A stretch of DNA of 5,398 nt, taken from the NCBI GenBank assembly GCA_026418875.1, contig JAOAAM010000760.1, forward strand, positions 1 to 5,398, read 5' to 3'. The position numbers and the translations under genes are program-made. The notes beneath the pieces were generated by a model that was not told where the DNA came from, made no database searches, and was given only the letters and a program-made list of their open reading frames with translations. Below are positions 1 to 5,251 of the stretch, piece after piece; the stretch's first letter is position 1; each line of letters opens with the position of its first letter. This DNA is from Gemmataceae bacterium. GTDB lineage: Bacteria > Planctomycetota > Planctomycetia > Gemmatales > Gemmataceae.

Positions 1-19
1 AGATGTGTATAAGAGACAG
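1..19. other. Tn5 mosaic-end / Nextera sequencing adapter (artefact)
   Basis: The first 19 bases are identical to the Tn5 mosaic end carried by Nextera-type transposase adapters. It is at the very start of the contig and breaks the methionine synthase frame: a TAA at 10-12 lies in the metH reading frame, and recognisable MetH sequence begins right after the adapter. It should be read as untrimmed library sequence and not as a transposon end. No transposase or second inverted end is visible. Confidence 0.96.
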
Positions 20-21
20 TC

Positions 22-1584
22 CAAGGCCGGCGCGACTCCCTGATCGAAGACCTCGATGCCGCCCGCGAGCGTTACTCGCCGTTGGACATCATCAACAACA
101 TTTTGCTCGATGGCATGAAGGTGGTCGGCGACCTTTTCGGCTCGGGCAAGATGCAATTGCCTTTCGTGTTGCAGTCGGCCGAGGTAATGAAGGCCGCCGT
201 CAAGCACCTCGAGCAGTTCATGGAGAAAGTCGACGGCACGGAAAAGGGCCGCATCGTCTTGGCCACGGTCAAGGGCGATGTCCATGACATCGGTAAGAAC
301 CTGGTGGACATCATTTTGACGAACAACGGCTACAAAGTGATCAACCTGGGCATCAAGGTGCCGGTCGAGCAGATGCTGAGTGCTGCGGAGGAACATCGCG
401 CCGACGCGATCGGCATGAGCGGTCTGCTCGTGAAATCGACGGTCGTGATGAAAGAAGACCTCATCACGCTCAACAGCCGGGGTGTCCGCCTGCCGGTGAT
501 CCTGGGTGGGGCGGCACTGAATCGGCGGTACGTGGAGGAGGATTTACGTCGGATTTACCGTGGACCGTTGTTCTATGGCGAGGACGCTTTCGACGGCTTA
601 CGGCTCATGGATCAGATTTGCTCCGGGCAGATCGATTTGCCCATCACGGTTGGCGCGGAGGCTGACCAGCCCGTGTCGCCGCCCGTAGTTGTCGAACGAT
701 GCTGCCCCGTCCATGCGAATGGGCAAGTCGGGCGATCCAAATTGGCACCAGCACCGAACATCCCCGAGCCACCTTTCTGGGGCGATCGCATCGTCACCGA
801 TATCCCATTGAGCGAAGTTTACCCGTTTATCAACAAACGGACGCTGTTCAGCACCCAGTGGCAATTCCGCCGCGGTGGTGTTCCTCCCGCCGAGTACGAG
901 CGGATCATGCGCGAGGTAGCCGAACCAGCGCTGGCGCGGCTGCAAGAAATGTGCCTGGCCGAAAGGATTCTCCAGCCAGCCGTCGTCTATGGCTTTTTCC
1001 CCTGCGTTGCCGAAGGCGACGATCTCGTCATCTTGTGCGATGACTTGCGCACCGAACGCCTCCGCTTCCAATTCCCGCGGCAGCAGGGGCTGGAATCGTT
1101 GTGCTTGAGCGACTACTTCGCCCCCAGCGAAAGCGGTCGGATCGATGTCGTCGCATTCATGGCCGTCACGATGGGGCAGGAAATCAGTCGCCGAACCCAC
1201 CAATTGTTCGCGGAAAACAAGTATCAGGATTACTTGTTCCTGCACGGCTTGGGGGTCGAGTCCGCCGAGGCGTTGGCGGAGTATTTTCATCGTCGCATCC
1301 GACGAGAGTGGGGCATCGCGGACCAAGACGCCAATGACATCCAGAAATTGTTTCGGAAGCACTATCGCGGCTGCCGTTACTCGTTCGGCTATCCCGCGTG
1401 CCCCGACTTGGAGGATCAAGCCAAATTATTCGATTTGCTCCGCCCGGAGCGGATCGGACTGACGTTGAGTGACACTTTCCAGCTCGATCCCGAGCAATCA
1501 ACGACCGCCTTGGTCGTCCATCATCCGCAAGCAAAGTACTTCAACGTCACTCCGACCGGGTCGGTGGTCACGGTCGAATCGTGA
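22..1584 (+). CDS. metH: Cobalamin-dependent methionine synthase, C-terminal part (5' truncated by contig end)
   Basis: MetH transfers the methyl group of 5-methyltetrahydrofolate to homocysteine through cob(I)alamin, in the cytoplasm. About 520 residues are visible, against roughly 1,200 for the full enzyme. The homocysteine and folate modules are missing because the contig starts here. In visible-residue numbering, the helical cap spans about 1-65 (GDLFGSGKMQLPFVLQSAEV at 36-55). The Rossmann B12 module spans about 70-190, with DVHDIG at 86-91 (cobalt-ligating His88), the Ser-Gly motif near 133 and Gly-Gly at 162-163. A linker of about 60 residues follows. The AdoMet reactivation module runs from about 250 (PFWGD) to the end and carries RYSFGYPACP at 452-461, the RxxxGYxxCP signature. 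This module resembles the cyanobacterial-type version. The first whole genomic codon is CAA at 22. The TTG at 82 is internal and is not the start, since good MetH sequence precedes it. The cap, B12 and activation motifs are all intact. Confidence 0.96.
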   Translation, partial: QGRRDSLIEDLDAARERYSPLDIINNILLDGMKVVGDLFGSGKMQLPFVLQSAEVMKAAVKHLEQFMEKVDGTEKGRIVLATVKGDVHDIGKNLVDIILTNNGYKVINLGIKVPVEQMLSAAEEHRADAIGMSGLLVKSTVVMKEDLITLNSRGVRLPVILGGAALNRRYVEEDLRRIYRGPLFYGEDAFDGLRLMDQICSGQIDLPITVGAEADQPVSPPVVVERCCPVHANGQVGRSKLAPAPNIPEPPFWGDRIVTDIPLSEVYPFINKRTLFSTQWQFRRGGVPPAEYERIMREVAEPALARLQEMCLAERILQPAVVYGFFPCVAEGDDLVILCDDLRTERLRFQFPRQQGLESLCLSDYFAPSESGRIDVVAFMAVTMGQEISRRTHQLFAENKYQDYLFLHGLGVESAEALAEYFHRRIRREWGIADQDANDIQKLFRKHYRGCRYSFGYPACPDLEDQAKLFDLLRPERIGLTLSDTFQLDPEQSTTALVVHHPQAKYFNVTPTGSVVTVES

Positions 1585-1714
1585 TTTCGCTGCCCACGCT
1601 GCGATGCACGACGTGGAGCGACGACCGCCAAGTAGGGGCCATCTTGGAGCACCGCTTATAAAATGAGAGACAGGTAAAACCCACCCAGAGTGGCCAAATT
1701 GCCGATCTTGGCTG

Positions 1715-1725
1715 CTTGTAACAAG
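1715..1725. repeat. Perfect short inverted repeat (possible operator)
   Basis: CTTGT-A-ACAAG is a perfect 11-base palindrome with a one-base centre. It lies 36 bases before the start codon of the TIGR03000 gene, where an operator could sit. The loop is too short for an RNA hairpin, so protein binding to DNA would be the more natural role. An 11-base palindrome can arise by chance, and no second copy was noticed. Confidence 0.25.
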
Positions 1726-1730
1726 TTCCC

Positions 1731-1746
1731 AATCCAGTTCAGGATT
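1731..1746 (+). repeat. Small hairpin just upstream of the Shine-Dalgarno
   Basis: AATCC at 1731-1735 and GGATT at 1742-1746 can pair around a six-base loop, ending one base before the AGGAGGA at 1748. A five-pair stem with two GC pairs is weak. It might modestly affect ribosome access or mRNA stability, but that is speculation. Confidence 0.2.
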
Positions 1747-1747
1747 C

Positions 1748-1754
1748 AGGAGGA
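1748..1754 (+). promoter_or_regulatory. Strong ribosome binding site for the TIGR03000 gene
   Basis: AGGAGGA, a near-perfect Shine-Dalgarno sequence, ends six bases before the ATG at 1761. It is the best such site in the window. It fixes the start of this gene and suggests efficient translation. Confidence 0.85.
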
Positions 1755-1760
1755 CCTTCG

Positions 1761-2465
1761 ATGTACAGCTTAGTATTGATGGCGACCATGACGGCCAGCG
1801 CTCCGGAGATTCCGCAATTCGGCATTCGCGGTCGCTTGGCCGCCGGATGTTTCGGCTGCGTCGGAAGTTGCTACGGGTATGTCGTCGGTTATTCATGCGG
1901 TGGGTGTTTCGGCTACTCCTGCTATGGCTGTGCGGGGGGCTGCGTCGGATTTTACCGCCCCGTGGTGGGAGCGCTCTGGCCCCGGTGGCGACCGGTGTTC
2001 TGGGGGGTGTTCCGTCCTGGCCCCCTGTGGGTGGTCAGTGGCGGCCCGATTGTCGCGGATGCTGGCCCCCATGTCACTCCGTTGGCAACGACAGGGGATG
2101 TCTGGGGTGCGAATTACTACTACACGGGTAAGACACCTTTCGTTCCATTGGCCCCCCAAAGCGAGCAGAAGAAACCCGAGACCGACCCGAACTTGAAGGG
2201 AACGTCCCGGCTGATTCTCGAAGTCCCTGCGAATGCGAAGGTCTTCGTCGATGGTCAGGAGACCAAGAGCACGTCCGCGGTTCGGCAGTTCCACACGCCG
2301 CAACTCGATGAAAACCAGGCTTATTTTTACGAGGTGAAGGTTGTCGTTCCCGAAGGGGACAATCCGCCGGTCGAGTTGACTCGCCGGGTTTATGTCCGTG
2401 CAAACCAGATCGTCCGGGAGCGGTTTGAAGTTCCAGCGAACCCCGGCGAGGTGGTTCGGCGCTGA
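1761..2465 (+). CDS. TIGR03000 domain protein with Cys/Gly/Tyr-rich N-terminal region
   Basis: This 234-residue protein belongs to a planctomycete family of unknown function. Residues 1-12 are mildly hydrophobic (MYSLVLMATMTA) but too short for a classical signal peptide. Residues 29-65 are rich in Cys, Gly, Tyr and Phe, with eight cysteines at 30, 33, 37, 46, 49, 54, 57 and 61 in units such as CFGC, CGGC and CYGC. A Trp/Pro-rich stretch covers about 72-92 and a polar linker about 130-148. The TIGR03000 domain spans about 149-224 (RLILEVPANAKVFVDGQETKS and a VRRFxTP-like VRQFHTP at 174-180), and looks like a small beta-rich fold. Relatives share a similar start (MYS-VLMA) and cysteine-rich repeats, which supports this start along with the strong ribosome binding site. 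The cysteines could bind metal or form cross-links; nothing in the sequence decides this. The gene stands alone on the plus strand and converges with the minus-strand operon. Confidence 0.9.
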   Translation: MYSLVLMATMTASAPEIPQFGIRGRLAAGCFGCVGSCYGYVVGYSCGGCFGYSCYGCAGGCVGFYRPVVGALWPRWRPVFWGVFRPGPLWVVSGGPIVADAGPHVTPLATTGDVWGANYYYTGKTPFVPLAPQSEQKKPETDPNLKGTSRLILEVPANAKVFVDGQETKSTSAVRQFHTPQLDENQAYFYEVKVVVPEGDNPPVELTRRVYVRANQIVRERFEVPANPGEVVRR

Positions 2466-2466
2466 G

Positions 2467-2496
2467 CCGGCCTCCGTGCCGGGGAGCGCACGGCAC
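2467..2496. terminator. Possible GC-rich hairpin between convergent genes
   Basis: The 62-base gap between the two convergent stop codons holds overlapping inverted repeats. CCGGC (2467-2471) can pair with GCCGG (2478-2482), or GTGCCG (2476-2481) with CGGCAC (2491-2496). The two pairings exclude each other. The position suits a terminator shared by both strands, but no T run follows in either direction, so intrinsic termination is not shown. Confidence 0.3.
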
Positions 2497-2527
2497 AAAG
2501 GTGGCCCGACCACGATGACGATCCCGA

Positions 2528-2725
2528 TCAATCCGCCAACTCGATCATCGTCAGAGCACCGGTCGGGCATACCTGAACGCACAACGAACAAGCGATGCAA
2601 TCGGCGGGCCGAGCCAACCAAGGCCGGCCCGTTTCCATTTCCAAGCATTCCGTCGGACAGATGCGAATGCACTCCCCGTTTCCGCGGCACAACGAAGGTT
2701 CGAGCTGGGGCAATTCAGTCGTCAT
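2528..2725 (-). CDS. Small 2[4Fe-4S]-type ferredoxin with an altered first cluster
   Basis: This 65-residue protein is a bacterial-type ferredoxin, a soluble electron carrier about as long as the usual eight-iron ferredoxins. The second site is complete: C43-x2-C46-x2-C49-x3-C53-Pro. The first site reads C13-x2-N16-x2-C19-x3-C23-Pro, with Asn in place of the second cysteine; C27 lies nearby and could substitute. By analogy with seven-iron ferredoxins, where this position is often non-Cys, site one may hold a [3Fe-4S] cluster or an unusual [4Fe-4S] one. The ATG overlaps the end of the receiver-like gene by 11 bases and has GAGG at 2732-2735, six bases upstream, so translation is probably coupled. 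It is the last gene of the operon. No oxidoreductase partner lies in the window, so its redox partner is unknown. Confidence 0.92.
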   Translation of the reverse strand: MTTELPQLEPSLCRGNGECIRICPTECLEMETGRPWLARPADCIACSLCVQVCPTGALTMIELAD

Positions 2726-3161
2726 GGCCCGCCTCGGTTGCGGTTGGCGGATCGAGCGGCGGGGCCAAGTTGTTCCGGCGTTGGCATCTCTCTTGTTCGG
2801 CTCGCATCATCCTTTTGACCAATTCCGGAAGAGCGTTTCGCGGCTGCGGCGGCATCAGAACGTAACTCGCTCCCAATTCCAGCACCAAGCTCATCAGGGC
2901 CGCGTCCTCGGTGTCACTGACCACGACGATGGGGACATCTGGGTGAGCCGTGGCCGCTTCGTCGAGCAGCGTCAACTCTCGAAAAAGATGACGCCCTAGA
3001 CGCATGACGAGCACCGTTGGTCCCCCGGCCCGCAGCGAGTTGAGGCAGGCAGGCATTTGACGCGGCTCCCGCAAAAGCCACCGAGCTTCCGCGGCCAGCG
3101 GTCGCAGGTGGGCCGCCAACGCGCCGTCGTTCTCGAAGACGACGACTTGGGGAAACCGCAT
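2715..3161 (-). CDS. Stand-alone receiver-like protein, degenerate (CheY fold without phospho-Asp)
   Basis: This 148-residue protein has the alternating pattern of a response-regulator receiver: strand FPQVVVFEND (3-12), strand PTVLVMRLG (48-56), strand PIVVVSDTED (77-86) and GASYVLMPPQP (97-107), each followed by a helix. The key chemistry is missing. Strand three, where DxxLP carries the phospho-accepting Asp, reads VMRLGRH. The invariant Lys-Pro after strand five reads Met-Pro-Pro (103-105). Of the acidic pair after strand one, E10 and D12 remain, and S82 stands where the conserved Ser/Thr lies. It is therefore probably a phosphorylation-independent partner or sensor domain; residues 120-148 are a polar tail with no output domain. 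The frame stays open to an ATG at 3239, but the ATG at 3161 is preferred: it starts right at the fold, has GGAG nine bases upstream, and leaves a 14-base gap after the regulator gene in place of a 64-base overlap. Confidence 0.78.
   Translation of the reverse strand: MRFPQVVVFENDGALAAHLRPLAAEARWLLREPRQMPACLNSLRAGGPTVLVMRLGRHLFRELTLLDEAATAHPDVPIVVVSDTEDAALMSLVLELGASYVLMPPQPRNALPELVKRMMRAEQERCQRRNNLAPPLDPPTATEAGHDD
2732..2735 (-). promoter_or_regulatory. Ribosome binding site of the ferredoxin gene
   Basis: GAGG on the minus strand lies six bases before the ATG at 2725-2723, inside the 3' end of the preceding gene. Together with the 11-base overlap it supports this start. Confidence 0.5.
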
Positions 3162-3170
3162 CAGCCAGAT

Positions 3171-3174
3171 CTCC
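3171..3174 (-). promoter_or_regulatory. Ribosome binding site that decides the receiver-like start
   Basis: GGAG on the minus strand lies nine bases before the ATG at 3161-3159 and just past the TAA of the upstream regulator gene (3178-3176). It favours this start over the longer frame from 3239. Confidence 0.55.
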
Positions 3175-3175
3175 G

Positions 3176-4504
3176 TTACTCGGTCATCTCGCCCCGCCAG
3201 CCGTCCTCGCTGATCCCGAGTTCGGCCATTCGCCGCCACAGTTCCGATCGGGAAATGTCCAACAATCGGGCCGCTTCGGCCTTTCGGCCTCGCGCCCGCC
3301 GCAAAGCAAAGAGAATCAATCGCCTTTGCATCTCTCGGAGAGTGTCCTTCAGTGGGAAGGATCGTTGGATCATCGGTCGATCGACCGGGACGACCGGTGA
3401 ACGCAATGGCTCGGGCAAGTGGTCGACGTCGATGAGTTCGGTGGAGGTACGTTCCGCCGCGGTACGCAAGACAGCGATCAACTCACGCAGATTGCCGGGC
3501 CAGGCGTATCGGCGGAATGCGGCCAGTGCCGACTCGCTGACGGTTTTTCCCGTGCCCTCCAGAACCCAGCCGGCTAAACGCGGAAGATCCTCCAAACGAT
3601 CGCGCAGCGGCGGCACGTCAACCCGGAAGAGTCCCACGGCCTCGGCGAATTCCGGGAGTGTTTGACCGACTCGGACGGATTCGGCGGGGTCGGCATGCCA
3701 GCCCGCAACCAGGCGGGGAGTATCCGACGCCCGGCGCTGACACCACTCGACCACGCGCAATTGCAAATCGCGCGGCAGATCGGCCGCAGAGCGAAAATAG
3801 ACACAACCCGTGCGAGCCGAATCCAACCCGACCTCGCCGAACAGCAATCGTTCTAGACTCTCGGGATCCAGTCCGGCACAATCGACCGAGACGAAGCCGC
3901 GTTCCGCCATCGGCCCTTGGTGGTGGATGATCCGGGCGACGAAGCGCTTGCCGCTGCCAGGTTCACCCACCAACGAGATCGGCACGTGGAGGCGCGAGGC
4001 CAAGCGAGCAAGGCTCGCCAGGCGACGGGACGCCGGGGATTCGCCTTCGAGGCGGCTCAGGGAGTAACGTTGGCCTAGTTTCCGCCGCAGTTGCAAAACG
4101 GGGTCCGGCAAGGCCCGTGCCCGGGGGCCGCTTTCGCCACCAACGACTTGGATTCGACCGATCACTCCGAGCAGCGAGCCATCGGGACCTCGAAACGGGA
4201 AAAAAGCGATGTCCCACCACGGCGGGCCGACACGGCTCGGAGGCACCGGCCGACGAATGACTCCGATGTTGCCGGCAAGCACTTCGGGGGGCGGAGCCAA
4301 CGTTTGGCCGAGCGGTTCCACGCGCCGGTCGCGGATACAGGGCAGGTTGTACAGATCGGCGAGCGGCTGCCGAACGAGCTTTTCAAAAGCCGGATTCGCG
4401 TATCGGAGTCGCCGCTTCGCGTTGAGAAGAAATGCTGGATCCGCGGCGCGTTCGAGGAAGGCGCGGCTGCTGAACGACTCTGGCGACGGAGGGCTTTGGG
4501 ACAT
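3176..4504 (-). CDS. PAS / AAA+ / Fis-type regulator resembling an NtrC-family activator, with degenerate ATPase motifs
   Basis: This 442-residue protein has the layout of a sigma-54 activator. A PAS-like sensor covers about 15-120 (AADPAFLLNAKRRLRYANPAF near 20-40; WWDI at 96-99). An AAA+ domain covers about 150-370, and a Fis-type helix-turn-helix about 393-431 (RKAEAARLLDISRSELWRRM). Preserved features are Walker A GEPGSGKR (180-187), the arginine-finger region with PPLRDRLED (298-306) and sensor II WPGNLREL (335-342). The stretch after LFGE (221-224), where HEKGAFTGA should follow, reads VGLDSARTG with no GAFTGA. Walker B, normally LFLDE, reads VYFRS (235-239), and the sensor I Asn is absent. 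Without GAFTGA it should not contact sigma-54, and ATP hydrolysis is doubtful; nucleotide binding may persist. It probably binds DNA and acts without ATP-driven remodelling. The start has no clear ribosome binding site and lies 22 bases after the small membrane gene. The receiver-like gene follows at 14 bases, as if an NtrC-type protein were split in two. Confidence 0.88.
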   Translation of the reverse strand: MSQSPPSPESFSSRAFLERAADPAFLLNAKRRLRYANPAFEKLVRQPLADLYNLPCIRDRRVEPLGQTLAPPPEVLAGNIGVIRRPVPPSRVGPPWWDIAFFPFRGPDGSLLGVIGRIQVVGGESGPRARALPDPVLQLRRKLGQRYSLSRLEGESPASRRLASLARLASRLHVPISLVGEPGSGKRFVARIIHHQGPMAERGFVSVDCAGLDPESLERLLFGEVGLDSARTGCVYFRSAADLPRDLQLRVVEWCQRRASDTPRLVAGWHADPAESVRVGQTLPEFAEAVGLFRVDVPPLRDRLEDLPRLAGWVLEGTGKTVSESALAAFRRYAWPGNLRELIAVLRTAAERTSTELIDVDHLPEPLRSPVVPVDRPMIQRSFPLKDTLREMQRRLILFALRRARGRKAEAARLLDISRSELWRRMAELGISEDGWRGEMTE

Positions 4505-4526
4505 CGTGAGGGCGCGGTCAGGCCGC

Positions 4527-4721
4527 TCACAGGTACAGGGACAATAGATACATCACCAGCGCGATCCCACCCAAGAAGCTCGTCATCCGCCACGCCCAGC
4601 GGACCGCCTCACGCCGAATGGCTGGCCAACTGTCGTGCCGTGTCGCGCTGTAGACTAGGCTGACCACGACCAGCAGCACCGGCAAATGCCAATAGATGCT
4701 CGCTGCCCAAATCGGCGTCAT
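4527..4721 (-). CDS. Small two-span membrane protein, function unknown
   Basis: This is a 64-residue hydrophobic protein I do not recognise. It has two predicted membrane spans, about 12-26 (HLPVLLVVVSLVYSA) and about 46-63 (MTSFLGGIALVMYLLSLY). A basic, Trp-containing loop lies between them (RHDSWPAIRREAVRWAWR), which by the positive-inside rule probably faces the cytoplasm. Its ATG overlaps the TGA of the upstream membrane gene in an ATGA arrangement (4718-4721). An AGAGGA at 4735-4740 lies 13 bases upstream, a rather long spacing, so coupling with the upstream gene probably drives translation. The tight pairing suggests the two membrane proteins work together, perhaps as one complex. Confidence 0.75.
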   Translation of the reverse strand: MTPIWAASIYWHLPVLLVVVSLVYSATRHDSWPAIRREAVRWAWRMTSFLGGIALVMYLLSLYL

Positions 4722-5251
4722 GTTGCGACCGCTTTCCTCTCCATCTCGGTTGACGTGTCTCGAACGGCCGGACCCGCCAACGCATCGTAAATCACCAAAA
4801 TGTTTAGCACTCCAGCGATGACCGTATACACCCAGCCCAAGTCCCAGCGTTTATCTCCATTTCGCTGGAGCATGTTGAGTTCATCAGCCCGGGGTGCTCG
4901 TTGCCAAGTGCCCAAAACGGGGTGCTTATCGGCCTTGGGGTCCGATGCGTACTGGATGAGAGCGGGCCAAGCGGCCACCCCGATGAAGAACTGCCCGGCA
5001 AAATGAAGCCGGTTCTCGACATCCGCCAAGATCGTCGAGGTGAATACGACGTTTTGCCGAGTGTCTGTGTGTGGAAGATACACGTTCCGGAAGTCACCCA
5101 GCCACATCCCGTAGAAAAACAAGACGTGCAGGCTGATCAGGAACAACACCCCTTTGCCGTAACGGCCTTGGTAGATTTGCCCCAGACCCGGCACCAGATA
5201 ACTCAGGAGCGCGGCAAAGGGGTCCAACTTCTGATTCGGTAAGTGCGACAT
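4718..5251 (-). CDS. Three-span membrane protein with PGLGQIYQG motif, possibly DUF6677-like
   Basis: This is a 177-residue integral membrane protein of unknown function. The N-terminus carries a semi-hydrophobic segment (12-24, FAALLSYLVPGLG) followed by GQIYQGRYGKG, a turn seen in several small membrane families of the TM2 kind. Spans lie at about 34-52 (GVLFLISLHVLFFYGMWLG), 84-102 (FAGQFFIGVAAWPALIQYA) and 138-158 (LGWVYTVIAGVLNILVIYDAL). A polar loop of about 35 residues (103-137) lies between the last two. From memory this layout fits the planctomycete family DUF6677, but I could not check it. The ATG at 5251 is the only sensible start; AGAGGA at 5267-5272 lies 15 bases upstream, longer than ideal. 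It is the first intact gene of the operon and overlaps the next one by four bases. Confidence 0.82.
   Translation of the reverse strand: MSHLPNQKLDPFAALLSYLVPGLGQIYQGRYGKGVLFLISLHVLFFYGMWLGDFRNVYLPHTDTRQNVVFTSTILADVENRLHFAGQFFIGVAAWPALIQYASDPKADKHPVLGTWQRAPRADELNMLQRNGDKRWDLGWVYTVIAGVLNILVIYDALAGPAVRDTSTEMERKAVAT

Larger units (their letters stand above)
1585..1760. other. Intergenic spacer between metH and the TIGR03000 gene
   Basis: This stretch holds no credible gene; both strands give only short frames with no protein-like sequence. It must contain the end of the metH transcript and probably the promoter of the next gene. I see no GC-rich hairpin followed by a T run. A TATAAA lies at 1657-1662 but has no matching -35 box at normal spacing, so I do not call a promoter. 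Two small inverted repeats (1715-1725 and 1731-1746) and a strong ribosome binding site occupy its right end. Confidence 0.6.

Noticed and set aside
1..19. Real Tn5/IS50 end or insertion element
   Set aside because: Only the 19-base mosaic end is present, exactly at the contig terminus, with no transposase or target duplication.
82..84. TTG as start codon of metH
   Set aside because: Good MetH cap-domain sequence lies in frame upstream of it back to the adapter, so the gene is truncated by the contig end and this codon is internal.
3..287. Plus-strand open frame starting at the first ATG of the window
   Set aside because: Its ATG lies in the adapter, and it overlaps the B12 region of metH in another frame. 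The Arg/Pro/His-rich translation is typical of a GC-rich shadow.
742..758. TTGGCAC stretch resembling a sigma-54 -24 box
   Set aside because: No TTGC-type -12 element follows at the right spacing, and it lies inside metH.
598..1419. 273-codon minus-strand frame opposite metH
   Set aside because: It lies opposite well-conserved MetH modules, and its translation shows no recognisable domain.
1893..2690. 265-codon minus-strand frame across the TIGR03000 gene and the ferredoxin
   Set aside because: It overlaps two well-supported genes, and its translation is Arg/Pro/Gly-rich without motifs.
3162..3239. Longer start (ATG at 3239) for the receiver-like gene
   Set aside because: It would add 26 residues that precede the fold and are encoded inside the regulator gene. 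The ATG at 3161 has GGAG nine bases upstream.
3057..3665. Long plus-strand frames opposite the regulator gene (also 4091-4663)
   Set aside because: They mirror the PAS/AAA+/HTH coding sequence, and their Arg/Ser-rich translations look like antisense shadows.
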